From assembly GCA_036940085.1 (NCBI GenBank), contig JALLBK010000416.1, forward strand, positions 1 to 13,156: a DNA stretch of 13,156 nucleotides, written 5' to 3'. The stretch comes from Discostella pseudostelligera. Lineage: Eukaryota; Bacillariophyta; Thalassiosirophyceae; Thalassiosirales; Thalassiosiraceae. Below the pieces are notes generated by a model. The model saw nothing but the letters and a program-made list of their open reading frames with translations, made no database searches and had not been told where the DNA came from. A program made the translations under genes and the position numbers. Shown here in pieces: positions 1 to 9,043 of the stretch; position 1 is the stretch's first letter, and each line of letters opens with the position of its first letter.

Positions 1-194
1 CTAGGTTTGCTGTAGGCTGGAAGAGGAAGTGGGTGAGTATAAGGCCGAATCGTCCGTGAGGATCTATCGCAAAAGGGAGAAGGATCATGTTTTCTTATGT
101 TTATCCTGACTTCGCCTTCAATATTATTTTATCTCGTCTTTTCGGTTTCCCTTACTTGGGTTGCATAATTTAGAGCAATACTAGGAATTTCACA
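1..194. other. 3' flank of the POP gene
   Basis: This is the stretch beyond the stop codon of the minus-strand DNA polymerase gene and should hold its 3' UTR. On the minus strand it is A-rich around 119-134 (GATAAAATAATATTG), which could serve as a polyadenylation region, although no canonical AATAAA is present. No ORF of useful length is seen. A donor-like GTGAGT on the plus strand at about 34 could belong to a gene lying mostly outside the window, but nothing else supports that. Confidence 0.4.
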
Positions 195-3100
195 TTACTT
201 TGCTTCGTACCAATTTTTGTGAGAGTACGATCCGTCGACGAGCAAAGGCACCTTCGTTTTGTCCAATCCAAGTACCCATGGCTCTTGCATACATTTCATC
301 ACCTCGTCAAAAGCCTCTTTGGCGGTCTCCTCCGGTCCCTCTAATATGACCTCGTCGTGTACTTGCATCAATAATATCCAACCTAATCGCTTCAGCAACT
401 TACTGTTGTTAATTTTGAGCATGGCCATCATAGCAACGTCGGCGGCACCTCCTTGTATTGGGGTATTGATGCTCGCTCTCAGTGCATGTCCTCTCGACTT
501 CATGGAATTCCCAGGTTTTGCGTGTGGTATATCCCGATATCTCCCCATCAGTGTTCGCGTAATTCCATATTTCTGTGCCGCCTTCTTTGTTTCTTCTTGC
601 CAGGTCAGGACCTCCGGACGAGAATTATACCACGCCTCGAGCATTTTTTCTGCCTCTTCTTTAGATACTCCCCAATCTTGACTCAATCCATGTGCAGTCT
701 TTCCGTATGCGATGGAAAAATTCAAAGTCTTTGCCTTACGTCTCTCCGACGCATATTGATCCTTCAGCATAGGCTTCAGTGGTTCACCGTTTGCATAATC
801 CCATTCCAACAAGCATTCTCCATTTGCAACAGCATCTTGGATATAATCGAACATTCCTAAAGCTGTCCGAGAATGAAAATCGCCACCTGCTTCGAACGCG
901 TCGATCATGGATGTGCAGTCGGTCATGCTCGCAAGCAGACGTAGTTCTAGTTGACCGTAGTCTGCCACGATCAAGTTATTTCCAGGCGATGCAATAAATG
1001 CCTGCCTTATCTTGTACTTGTCTTTCTCCAGCGCAGGTTGATTTTGAAGGTTCGGTTTTCGAGATGAGAGGCGTCCAGTTTCAGTGTTAATGTTTAAGGA
1101 GCCGTGGACTCGTTGTTGGTCGTCCGCAAGTGTTTGCAGGCTTGGTGGCAGGAAACAAGCGGGTTTGAGAGTGGGCAAAGATGAGCACAGCACGAAGAGA
1201 AAGCGTTTTGCTTAAGAGGTCATAACAATTATTCACCTTGTAAGGAAGTTGGCAATCATTGTATCGATGGATCCTATGGCGGTGAGGCTGAAAAATGCAA
1301 CGCAAGCATCATGGCCTTGTTGTCCTCCACCAAAACACTCGTAGGCCTTGAGCGAACCAAGAGAATAGTGGATTTCAATAGGATTACATCAGCAAGTAGT
1401 ATAACGGTCTAGGAAACAACAATGGTCGAATCCTTCTCACCTTTCCGTATTTCGGCGGATCTGCAAACGGATCGCCAGCTAATTTCTTCAGCACATCCGC
1501 GGTGGCGCTGGGCGCTCCGCTGACAGTAAATGTATCAGGTACCATGCCCAAGCTGGTAATCTTAAGGTCGACGTACTTGGGTTCCTCATTATTCTTCGCC
1601 TTTATCTCGTCCAATATACCCCTCAGGGCAACATTTTCGCCCGATGCCGCGGCCTGTTCTAACAAATCACTTATTTTGCGATATGTAATGGGCGAATCCA
1701 TTTCCGTCGGCGAGTGCATGTGAACTGCGGCTAACTCACGAACGTGGCTGTCATCTTCGCGGAGTTGCTTGATCAATGATGCTTTTGTTTGTTCACGTAT
1801 ATTCATACCACTCCGGACTTTGCAAACATCTAGTAGATCCTCCATGGACATAGCATCGTAATCGTCAATGACTGCGCTAGCTTTCGACTCTGGACTGATA
1901 CTACCAATGAGGAAATGCCCACGAAGACGTTGCTGTAATTCAGCTTTCTTCCCAGATACCTTCAAGCCATATTCTTTGCATAGCAACTTCAACTCGTCTG
2001 ATTTCATCTGATCAAACTGGTCCGCCATTGGCTTCCCTTGCTGCTGCCCTTGTTCCTCTTCGCTTAACATCTCATCGTTCGCGTTTTTCACCTCCAGCAT
2101 TCGAGCTTCTCTCTCCTTGTATGCTTCAATTGCATCATCTGGTATTTCAGCACGAGGTGTCTTGAATACGCGCACCCGCTCACTCACTTCCCCGGTCTTC
2201 GAGTTCATCGACCCTCCAAACAGAAATGTACTCAATTGAACTGAACTTGCTAAATTCATAGCCAGTCCGTCGGGACCAATTTGTTTAGCTGCCCATTTTC
2301 GGAAAGTATCGACGTGGCCTTCCCTATCTTTCCGAGCCTGAACTTCCACTGGAGTTAGTAATGTTGTGAGCAGTGGGACGATGATGTAATTATATGAATG
2401 AGACAATGATGAAGCCAAACAAGCAAGTACACTTCGGACCAACTAGACAGTATTCCCTCTCACCATCCGCCAGGTAATCTGTCGCGATGAGTATGCCCCT
2501 ACGCTCTAGATCTGTTAACAATTCTCCAAATGGGCGCATGTGTAAATGGTAATAGTCCATCAAGGAGTAATTCTGGATCCACTTCTTTTTTTCCAACGCC
2601 GTCTTAAGATATTGATATAGATTGTACGTGCTCTTGGCATCTTTCGCCGAATACATGATGAACTTTTTGCGAAATTTGGGGTCTCTTTGCAATCGTTCCA
2701 CTGGTGGTATGTCGATCAGTGCCCCGGGAGTGCCATCCTTGCGCAACCGGGCCTCGCCGAAGATTTCTTTCATTGGTACCTTTCGCTCTTTTAACAGATC
2801 TTCCGTGAGAGATTCGAGACTATACTTCATTCTTCCGGTGTCACTCAGCCGTGCCATATGCATTGTATCGCCACCAAAGCCTAGAACGTTGATGCCTTCA
2901 TTAAAAATTACATGACGATCGAAGCCGTAATTGTGCCATACTTTCAACACGTCTTCATCCTCAAGCCATGCTTTGAATTCTTGCAATACTCCGCATGCAT
3001 CATCTAAATTATCAACCCATAATGTCGATCCCGGTCCATTTCCTAAACCAAAATCAAAGTCGGGACCGGCGTATACTGAAAGGCATGTAACATAACCATT

Positions 3101-4369
3101 TCCAACAGGGCCAACCTCCTTTAAATCGATATCCATCACCTCAGTATCGCATGCATAAATCCGTTGGGGGTTCTCCGACTTGGCTTTCATGAGTGCTGCC
3201 ATGACAATCTTGGCCTGTTCGGGAGTTCGTACAATTGTGATGGAGTTATTGTCTCCAGCAGCATCATTTTCTTTGCCTTTACCTGTAGCGGTGGTGGTCA
3301 ATACTGTCGTCACATTGTTGATATCAGTGGTGTCGATGTTGTCAATATCACTAACATCGAAGTAGCCCTCGTCACCGGGACGCAATTTCACAAGTGCTGC
3401 AAGTCGTTGGGCATTGGCTTGAGAACGAGAACCAAAAGTTTTGCACCATCCGAGTGGATCATACGGGTCCCATGGTTTGCCCTTCCCCTCTCCTTCCTTC
3501 TCCTTGTTGGGTCGAGAATTGATTCCATGGAATATATCGTCGTCCTCCTCGTGTTCAATGTTGTTGGTGGGTTCATGACTATCGACGACATCACTATTCT
3601 CCTGCCTGCCAGAGATTTTTGTATCCAACGGAGGAGAGACTTTAGTGCCATCATCCTCCTCAGCATCATCACGGTGCTGGTGCGTTGGTACAATATTATT
3701 GTTGTCGCTGTTGAAATAATCCAAATCACTGAATTCCAAACTTTCCTCGGTTGTTGGGACGGTGGCAAACATGGCCGAGGATGAGGTAGAGTGGCAGACG
3801 GGGGAATTGAAGTTATTGTACCTGCAGTAGCGCCGCCATCGCTGCCCCCAAAGCCCCACGGGACTCTTGTTATCGATTATGGTTGAGCAAAACGCGGACG
3901 TAGGAAGATGATGTTCCATAGCCGATGACGATGGTGATGATGATGAAAGTGTGGCAAAATAATGTCTGTCGACGGGAGGTATTCTTATTGACGATGTTAT
4001 AAGTGGCATGTAAGTGGGAGTTGTTCTTGCTGTAGAATGTGTGAGCTGCAATGATGAGGGTGCAACGATATTATTGATAAATGCTGCACCGGCACCGGCC
4101 CCGGCAGCAGCATACGAAGCGTTGATAGTGTTGGCGCAACATGAACATCCGCGGCTACGATGAATGCCGACCCTCGCCGCCTCCGCCACCCCTCGGCGTC
4201 GCATTAATGAAATCGGCACTGAAATGTTGCTCCCACCGATGCCGATCCCGGAGATTGTTGTCTTCCTCGTCGTCGTCGCCGCCGGAACTAACAGGAGGAA
4301 TTGGAACAGCACGAGAAGCGGCAACAGAGGACAACGACGGCGAGGGAAAAGCTGAGGCGATACCGTCAT
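195..4369 (-). CDS. POP: Organellar DNA polymerase (POP, family A) with 3'-5' exonuclease and SAP insertion
   Basis: This family A (Pol I-like) DNA polymerase replicates and repairs plastid and/or mitochondrial DNA. I predict four exons, 4369-2464, 2348-1441, 1346-1237 and 1140-195, which join in frame to about 1289 aa. The start is the first ATG after an in-frame TGA just upstream; it gives an N-terminal signal-peptide-like segment (RRRCPLLPLL... to about residue 31), without a clear ASAFAP motif. A long Asn/Asp/Ser-rich linker (about 60-380) follows. Exonuclease motifs are complete: CDTE (D408, E410), NYGFD (480-484) and Y573-x3-D577. Two SAP-like modules lie at about 750-781 and 799-835. 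Polymerase motif A is DYGQLELR (1035-1042), motif B is RRKAKTLNFSIAYG (1108-1121) and motif C is QVHDEV (1234-1239). PPKYG followed by AYECFGGG, and GSIDTMIANF, match the plant POP pattern across the exon 2/3 join. All catalytic residues are present, so the enzyme should be active and proofreading. Dual plastid/mitochondrial targeting is inference. Confidence 0.94.
1141..1236 (-). other. Intron 3 of POP (96 nt)
   Basis: On the minus strand the exon ends ACAAG and the intron begins GTGAAT. It ends in CCACCAAG just before CCTGCAAACAC. Splicing leaves a phase-2 codon (AG|C, Ser) and joins IANFLT to SLQTLADDQQRVHG, the continuous order expected in POP proteins. The intron frame contains stops. 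Confidence 0.85.
1347..1440 (-). other. Intron 2 of POP (94 nt)
   Basis: On the minus strand the exon ends GGAAAG and the intron begins GTGAGA. It ends CGCTCAAG before GCCTACGAG. Splicing is phase 0 and joins PPKYGK to AYECFGGGQ, a conserved POP segment. It defines a small 110-nt exon (1346-1237) that lacks its own start codon and is easily missed by ORF calling. Confidence 0.87.
2349..2463 (-). other. Intron 1 of POP (115 nt)
   Basis: The donor on the minus strand is GATG|GTGAGA and the acceptor is CTCCAG|TGGAAG. Splicing makes a phase-1 Val codon and joins TDYLAD to VEVQARKD, leading into HVDTFRKWA as in other POPs. The next AG (TTCAG, 6-7 nt downstream) would put an in-frame TAG after a few codons, so CCAG is the acceptor. 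A textbook TACTAAC branch motif sits at 2360-2354, very close to the acceptor. Confidence 0.85.
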
Positions 4370-4858
4370 AGGTGAGGTGTAGGCGGGCTCGGTCAATCAA
4401 GGAAGAATGCTCTGCTTATGATGATGTCCATGCAAGAAGTTGTTGATGGTGCTGCGGAACAAATTAGGTGAGGGAAGCAGGTTCTGCATAGGAGTACATG
4501 CTCATGACGGCATGGTTCATGGTGATGATCTGTGATGATGTTGTTGTGATGGTGGGTTGAGGTGGGTTGTTTGTTGTGGAGACAGATTTGCGGGGCCCTT
4601 CTTCGCCTCCCCCCAGAAATAAATTAATACTGATTCCTTAGTGCAAGTTCATTAATTTCAAATTTGAATTTCAACTTTCATGTTATGTATCAACGTTGGA
4701 TTCTGTATGTAAGATTAATTACTGTTCCTCACGTAGACCCCTGTCAAAATGGCGCGCCGAATCTAGGCGCTCCCAAAACCAAAAAAGGGAGAAGAAGCAA
4801 GTGGGATCACCGATCATTCAATTCAAGACAAGAAGATGATGGTGAGGTGACGATAACG
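4370..4858. promoter_or_regulatory. Divergent intergenic region between POP and the plastid-type membrane protein
   Basis: About 490 nt separate the two start codons, so both promoters and 5' UTRs must lie here. Visible elements are an AT-rich stretch AAATAAATTAATA near 4617-4629, a perfect 12-bp palindrome TTCAAATTTGAA at 4657-4668, and an 8-bp palindrome GGCGCGCC at 4751-4758 that resembles an E2F-type core. The left half is rich in GATGATG and GGTGGGTTG simple motifs. No element is strong enough to fix a transcription start. ATGs at 4680 and 4685 precede the chosen start of the right-hand gene. Confidence 0.45.
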
Positions 4859-6483
4859 ATGGCAACTATGACTTGGGCTGCCCCGGCGGCGACGACGGTT
4901 CTGCTGTTGACAGCCGCAATAGCACCGCAATTAATACTCAGTCCTTCCGTCAGTGCATTTCAGTTGCAGCCGCTCATACGGAAACATTGCTACCGCCTGC
5001 CTGCAGCACCAGCGTCGACGTCATCGTCATTGTCGCAACGTGTCAAGAGGTCGCATGCGGCGACAACAACCCTGCCTTCATCGTGGAATGCACGTGGCCC
5101 ATCTTCTTCATCGTTATCGCCATTGCCGCTCATCCTCTTCGCTAGTAATAATGACGGCGACAATAACAACGAGGGTACAGAAAGCGCATCGTCGTTGCCG
5201 CCAACGCCAACATCGTCGCCATCCCCTGAAAATTCGGATAAGCGCATTGCAGCATCTCCATCTGCTACTGCGGCAGCAGCGGTAGTACCAGATCCACCTC
5301 TGTTCTTATCCATGGGCTACAACTTGGCTGGGTTGGCTAATGTATTTGCTGCTCTTGGTTTACTGCTCAATGTTGGCAAAATCAACGATATTGCTGCTTC
5401 GGCTTCGGCTTCCTCGCTCATATTATCATCGTCATTATTACCATCGGCATCAGTGGTGACAGTCAATAATGCACGCATCATGGCAACACGATACCAACCA
5501 AATCTTCTGGCGACATATACGGCTGGATCATTAGGATATCTCCTCCTGGCTGCAGGAACATGCAATATTCTATCCGACTCGGTCAAGACGAAGAGACTGT
5601 ATACCTCAGATACCTACAAGCGATTGACGATGGGATTGTTACTTTTTGGATTAGTGGGATTGCTTAGTGTGCCGGGAGAGTCTGGATGCATCATCGCAGG
5701 AGCAGCATCGTCGTCGTTATCGTCGTCATTTTGGATGGGAGGCGGAGGAGCGACAGCAATCTTCATAATGAGTCTGTTTGCCAAATTCATTACGGCACTT
5801 GTCTCCTTCATAGGATGGGAATATAGCGCTGGAGGATTCGGTTCATCATCGTCGTCTAGTCATCTAGATAGGATGAAAAATATCGTGCGAGAAGTTTGTG
5901 GGGGGGTGCTCGCGTTTGGAAGACACTTCCTATTTCTGACAAACGACCGGCAACATTTTATCGATCATTCTTTGTCATCTTGACATTGGGTAACCTCATC
6001 TTTAACACTCCAGAGTTGATATTCAACTTGAGGCAGGGTATGGGATTAATATCCTTGCCAGTAAGTTTGACGATTTCGTCAATTGCAAGGTTAGGATTGA
6101 TGAGCGTGATTTTGTATGTGTTGAAGGATGCCGCAGAGCGAAAGAGATTGGACGGTACGACTTTCATAAAATTGAACATGATGGTTGGATTTTGGGCGCT
6201 AGGGGGTGAGTAAAACTGACTCTACGTTGTTATCGTTATTGGTCGATGAACTCGCCCACTTGACAACCTATTGTTGTGCGCTCCAGTGGGCTTAGCACAG
6301 GGCCTAAGTAATGTGTCGTCTGCCAGACCATTCAACATTCGCCGCGCTTTCGATAAATTGTTGTTCGCCGTACTCTTCTTAAATAATGGTGCAATCTCCC
6401 TATTGTCCAAGATGAATATCATACAGAAGAGAGAGGCAAATGCAAAGGACCCAGGTGCATTACGTGTGAATTTTCTTAGATAG
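4859..6483 (+). CDS. Unknown plastid-type multi-span membrane protein, frame broken at a G7 run
   Basis: I do not recognise the family. The ATG at 4859 has A at -3 and G at +4, and it begins a clear signal peptide (AATTVLLLTAAIAPQLIL) cleaved at VSA|FQ (residue 33/34). This matches the SP-plus-F presequence of diatom plastid proteins and is followed by a Ser/Thr-rich transit-like stretch. Hydrophobic segments lie near residues 148-172, 219-238, 257-271 and 297-319. More follow the break, including LISLPVSLTISSIARLGLMSVILYVL and LLFAVLFLNNGAISLL, for about eight possible spans. The 4859 frame runs to a stop at 5983. The rest of the hydrophobic protein is in another frame from about 5896, crosses an intron (6206-6286) and stops at 6483. 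One extra base in the G7 run at 5900-5906 would join the frames to about 514 aa. An in-frame ATG at 4685 would bury the signal peptide, so I did not use it. Function is unknown; a plastid envelope or thylakoid location is inference. Confidence 0.68.
5900..5906 (+). other. G7 homopolymer at the reading-frame break
   Basis: Seven consecutive G follow GAAGTTTGT. Upstream codons are in one frame (…REVCGG) and the downstream protein (VWKTLPISDKRPATFY…) is in the frame reached by adding one base. An assembly indel, a real frameshift allele or an unrecognised intron could explain it. The best intron candidate, 5801-5871, has the right length modulo 3 but a poor GTCTCC donor, unlike every other intron here. 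Confidence 0.65.
6206..6286 (+). other. Intron of the plastid-type membrane protein gene (81 nt)
   Basis: The donor is CTAGGGG|GTGAGT and the acceptor is GCGCTCCAG|TGGGC. Splicing creates a phase-1 Val codon and joins GFWALG to VGLAQGLSN. Without it the upstream frame stops at 6211-6213. A possible branch sequence CTTGAC lies about 25 nt before the acceptor. Confidence 0.85.
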
Positions 6484-6845
6484 ACCTTAAAATTGGGTGG
6501 CGAGAACGGACATTGGAATGTAGTATCGTACGTCATGAGCAGTGAAGAAGTTGAGTGCTTGAATGGTCGTCACTTATTTTCCTTTAACTATCCAAGCCCA
6601 ACTGCGCTATGTCAAAGGACTTGATAGGTCTCGGAACTTCCGATATAAGAGTTCTGTTTTATTGATTCCAATGCATGTGCCGTCGGAGTCCCACCTAAAT
6701 CACCGATCAGGGTTCTCATTCTGAGTGTCGTTGTTCAGGATGTTGTTGAGATGCATTGCATGCTCTAGATACGATACCATTGACAATTGCTCCCACACCC
6801 ACTCAATTTACAATTCGAATGATGTGAGGCCATAAAAACACTGCC
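6484..6845. other. Intergenic region before the Kazal gene
   Basis: These 362 nt hold the 3' UTR of the membrane-protein gene and the promoter/5' UTR of the Kazal inhibitor gene. I see no ORF with homology-like features, no RNA gene and no repeat. CATAAAAAC at 6831-6839 is TATA-like, but it sits only about 10 nt before the ATG and so is unlikely to be a core promoter. Confidence 0.4.
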
Positions 6846-7334
6846 ATGGCTGAATCAAAAACAAGTAAATCACTCCTATTCCTCGCAGCGCTTGTATTGG
6901 GTATCTCATGTGAGACCTCAGCGCGTCTAAACGCGAGACCTATTTATCTTGAACGAACAGGATCAGAAAGCGGTGCTGAACAACTGGTGTCGATCAATGA
7001 AATATTCCAGGGGAGAAGGCAAGATCGGAAAAGGGATGAAATGAAGTACTCATCAATATCCTCGGATACATCAAAGATAGCGTGTGATGCAGCAAATGAT
7101 AACTGTGATTGTCCAGACAGCATGTATTGCCGCCTGGAAAATGATAGTTGCAACCGCAACGCTCAAGGGTTTTGCGACGTACTAAGTGCTAGGTGCACAA
7201 GAGAATATCGGCCAGTGTGTGGCTGCGATGGGGTCACCACTTACCCTAATACCTGTGTGGCTAGATGGGGTCAGGCAACGAAAGGTATACAAGCAGGAAT
7301 AAAGTATCGGGGCAAATGTAAAGAGAATGTATGA
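6846..7334 (+). CDS. Secreted Kazal-type serine protease inhibitor
   Basis: This 162-aa, single-exon protein starts at an ATG in the context GCCATGG. Residues 1 to about 26 form a signal peptide (SLLFLAALVLGISC then ETSA), so it is probably secreted or enters the endomembrane system. A basic linker (GRRQDRKRD, 56-64) follows, and the mature part has 11 cysteines at 80, 87, 89, 95, 102, 110, 117, 125, 127, 137 and 158. The C-terminal part fits a Kazal domain: C117-TREYRPVCGCDGVTTYPNTC-…GKC158. Aligned by eye with ovomucoid-type Kazal loops (C-T-P1-E-Y-R-P), the P1 residue is Arg119, which suggests inhibition of trypsin-like proteases. The preceding CDCPDSMYC…C…GFC segment resembles the extra Cys-rich part of bacterial and protist Kazal proteins. 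The target protease is unknown, and the neighbours give no clue to it. Confidence 0.88.
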   Translation: MAESKTSKSLLFLAALVLGISCETSARLNARPIYLERTGSESGAEQLVSINEIFQGRRQDRKRDEMKYSSISSDTSKIACDAANDNCDCPDSMYCRLENDSCNRNAQGFCDVLSARCTREYRPVCGCDGVTTYPNTCVARWGQATKGIQAGIKYRGKCKENV

Positions 7335-7665
7335 TGTTAGTGCAAGAGCAGTTTGTCGACAAACAATAATTGAAAGGGATATCATGCTACTGAAGACCAA
7401 TGTAAAAGTAAATGATTTTATGTGCTATTCTATGCTGTCTCTAAATGGGCATTCCTAGAAATTGCACAACGAACGGCACATTGCAGGAATATGACGTTTG
7501 AAAAGAAACCATTGGTACCACTCATCATATTTGCTTATCGCGATGCTACCATACTGTAACATATGCACCCTGATATATAGTCTATGTTCAGTAGCGATCA
7601 ATCTGTCCACTTGCCGTCATGCATCTATTATCTATGTCTTGGCAACAAAGCCATAGTACAAACCC
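7335..7665. other. Convergent intergenic region, Kazal and PlsC 3' ends
   Basis: The two genes converge here, so 331 nt must hold both 3' UTRs and polyadenylation sites. The plus-strand side is AT-rich (for example ACAATAATTGAAAGG near 7361 and GTAAATGATTTTATG near 7408). I see no gene, strong hairpin or repeat. Confidence 0.4.
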
Positions 7666-9043
7666 TCACAAATTATCCTCGCCGACTTCCAACGGATGCT
7701 GGTCCAAAGGTAGCTCCCTCAGCAATGCCCTTCGTACCTCGAATGCAATTTCCTCTTCACTCTTACCCTCGACATCGATGGGATCATGAACGTACACCCT
7801 CAACTTATCCCGTCCACTTTGCACCGGTAAAAATCCTACACTGGGAAACACCGCATGAGTATTAGATAAGCTCAATGGAACGATGGGAACCTTAGCCTTA
7901 ACTGCCATGCTGAAGATGCCACCCTTGAAGGGCATGAGACGACCGTCCGGACTGCGTGCACCCTCAGGGAAAGCCATGATGGGTGTTCCATTCTTCAGGT
8001 AGGTAATTGCTTGTTTAAATGTGCGCAATTGAGATCGTTTGTCGGTACGATCGATGAGTACGTGTTCGCCCTGTTTTAGTGTGATGTGATGAGGAAGGAC
8101 TCAACTTGCAGAAACATACAAAAGCATAATGTACTCCACTCACCCCCACCAACTGTCGTCCAACTCCTGGAAATTTCATCAAACTGTCCTTGGCAATAAA
8201 CTTGAATACCGGATCAAGGACGCAACATAAAACTGGAATATCCAGGAACGATGCGTGATTTGCAACAAACAGACATGCCCCAGGTCCATTCTCGGCTGTT
8301 GTCGACGATGATGATGGTTCCACCTTGTCCTGTAGTCGTGATACATCTCCCTCTATTTGTGGATAGCAATCTGTAAGTGTCAAGTAGGCACGACACCATA
8401 ACTTGCCCGCATAATCAAATTTGGCACGGTCCTCATCGAACCCCTGTATGTTATTCCCTAGCCAATGCAACATCTCCATGGATGCCATCCAAAATGGCAT
8501 GGTAATCACAATGACGAAAAGATGGTAAAGTCCATAGATATTGAGTACCTTTGGTTTACCATTCTTCTCGAATTTGAAGATGGGATTGATTTTGTCCATA
8601 GAGAGAATGTGCGATGGTGATGAAGATGATAATGATGCAGATTCAGATGTAGATTCAGATGCAGGTGGTGATAATGATTCTGATGCACTACCGATTGAAA
8701 TGATGCTGATGGTCGGTGTAGTATGATGCTGCGTTAATAACGACGACAGGTTGGTTTCTCCAGAAGGCGACGACGCGGAATCGGATGCTGGCCTCGAATC
8801 TGGCAAGGGTGATTGCAACGAAGCTTGTAGTTGGCTAGTTGTTGTGATGATGTGTCGCCTAACGGCGGCAGAAGCCATGAGAGGAGTTGTCGCTTGAAAG
8901 GCACAGGTCGACGAAGCACCCAGTTGAAGTGAAAGAAGGAGGACGCTAAGACTTCTTCTCTTTCGCAGTACGCCAACACTGAACTCTTCATCATTCTGTT
9001 TCGATTTCCATCGTTGTTGTCCAAGATGCCGCTGAGCCGTCAT
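7666..9043 (-). CDS. Plastid-type 1-acyl-sn-glycerol-3-phosphate acyltransferase (PlsC/LPAAT)
   Basis: This enzyme acylates lysophosphatidic acid at sn-2 to give phosphatidic acid in plastid glycerolipid synthesis. Exons 9043-8144 and 8070-7666 join in phase 0 to 434 aa. The acyltransferase motifs are NHASFLD (catalytic H263 and D268), GEHVLIDR (301-308), FPEGARS (334-340) and VPIVP (361-365). A membrane segment lies at about 167-189 ([17 protein letters not shown]), with a Ser-rich linker before it. The signal-peptide core [20 protein letters not shown] ends at A48|F49 and fits a diatom plastid presequence. I chose the ATG at 9043 because it is the in-frame start closest to that core. The frame stays open to ATGs at 9127, 9244 (ACCATGG) and 9397 (A at -3, G at +4). 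Starting at 9397 gives 552 aa and puts the signal core near residue 150. The family assignment is strong. Acyl donor (ACP or CoA) and exact membrane are not decided by the sequence. Confidence 0.9.
8071..8143 (-). other. Intron of the PlsC gene (73 nt)
   Basis: On the minus strand the donor is TTGGTGGGG|GTGAGT and the acceptor is CTAAAACAG|GGCGAA. Phase-0 splicing joins GVGRQLVG to [14 protein letters not shown] and so completes acyltransferase motif II. Reading through instead gives unrelated sequence and runs off the domain. Confidence 0.9.

Noticed and set aside
34..170. Possible plus-strand intron, with donor GTGAGT near 34 and acceptor TTTAG near 170
   Set aside because: The exon before it would be about 33 nt at the window edge, and the exon after it would run antisense into the polymerase gene. 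There is no supporting protein sequence.
259..860. Plus-strand open frames of 140 and 135 codons opposite the polymerase core
   Set aside because: They are the complement of strongly conserved polymerase motifs A-C, so the minus strand is clearly the coding one.
3164..3784. A 206-codon open frame on the plus strand, antisense to POP exon 1
   Set aside because: It lies opposite a low-complexity Asn/Asp-rich linker, has a composition expected from the complement of that coding sequence, and shows no domain-like motif.
4664..4858. N-terminal extension of the membrane protein from the upstream open frame
   Set aside because: The only upstream in-frame ATG (4685) would put about 58 mostly polar residues before the signal peptide. 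The ATG at 4859 has a good context and gives a classic presequence.
5801..5871. Intron that could explain the frame change in the membrane-protein gene
   Set aside because: Its length has the right remainder modulo 3, but the donor GTCTCC is poor and unlike the GTGA donors of all six other introns. A one-base change in the G7 run is simpler. I keep it as a second option, not excluded.
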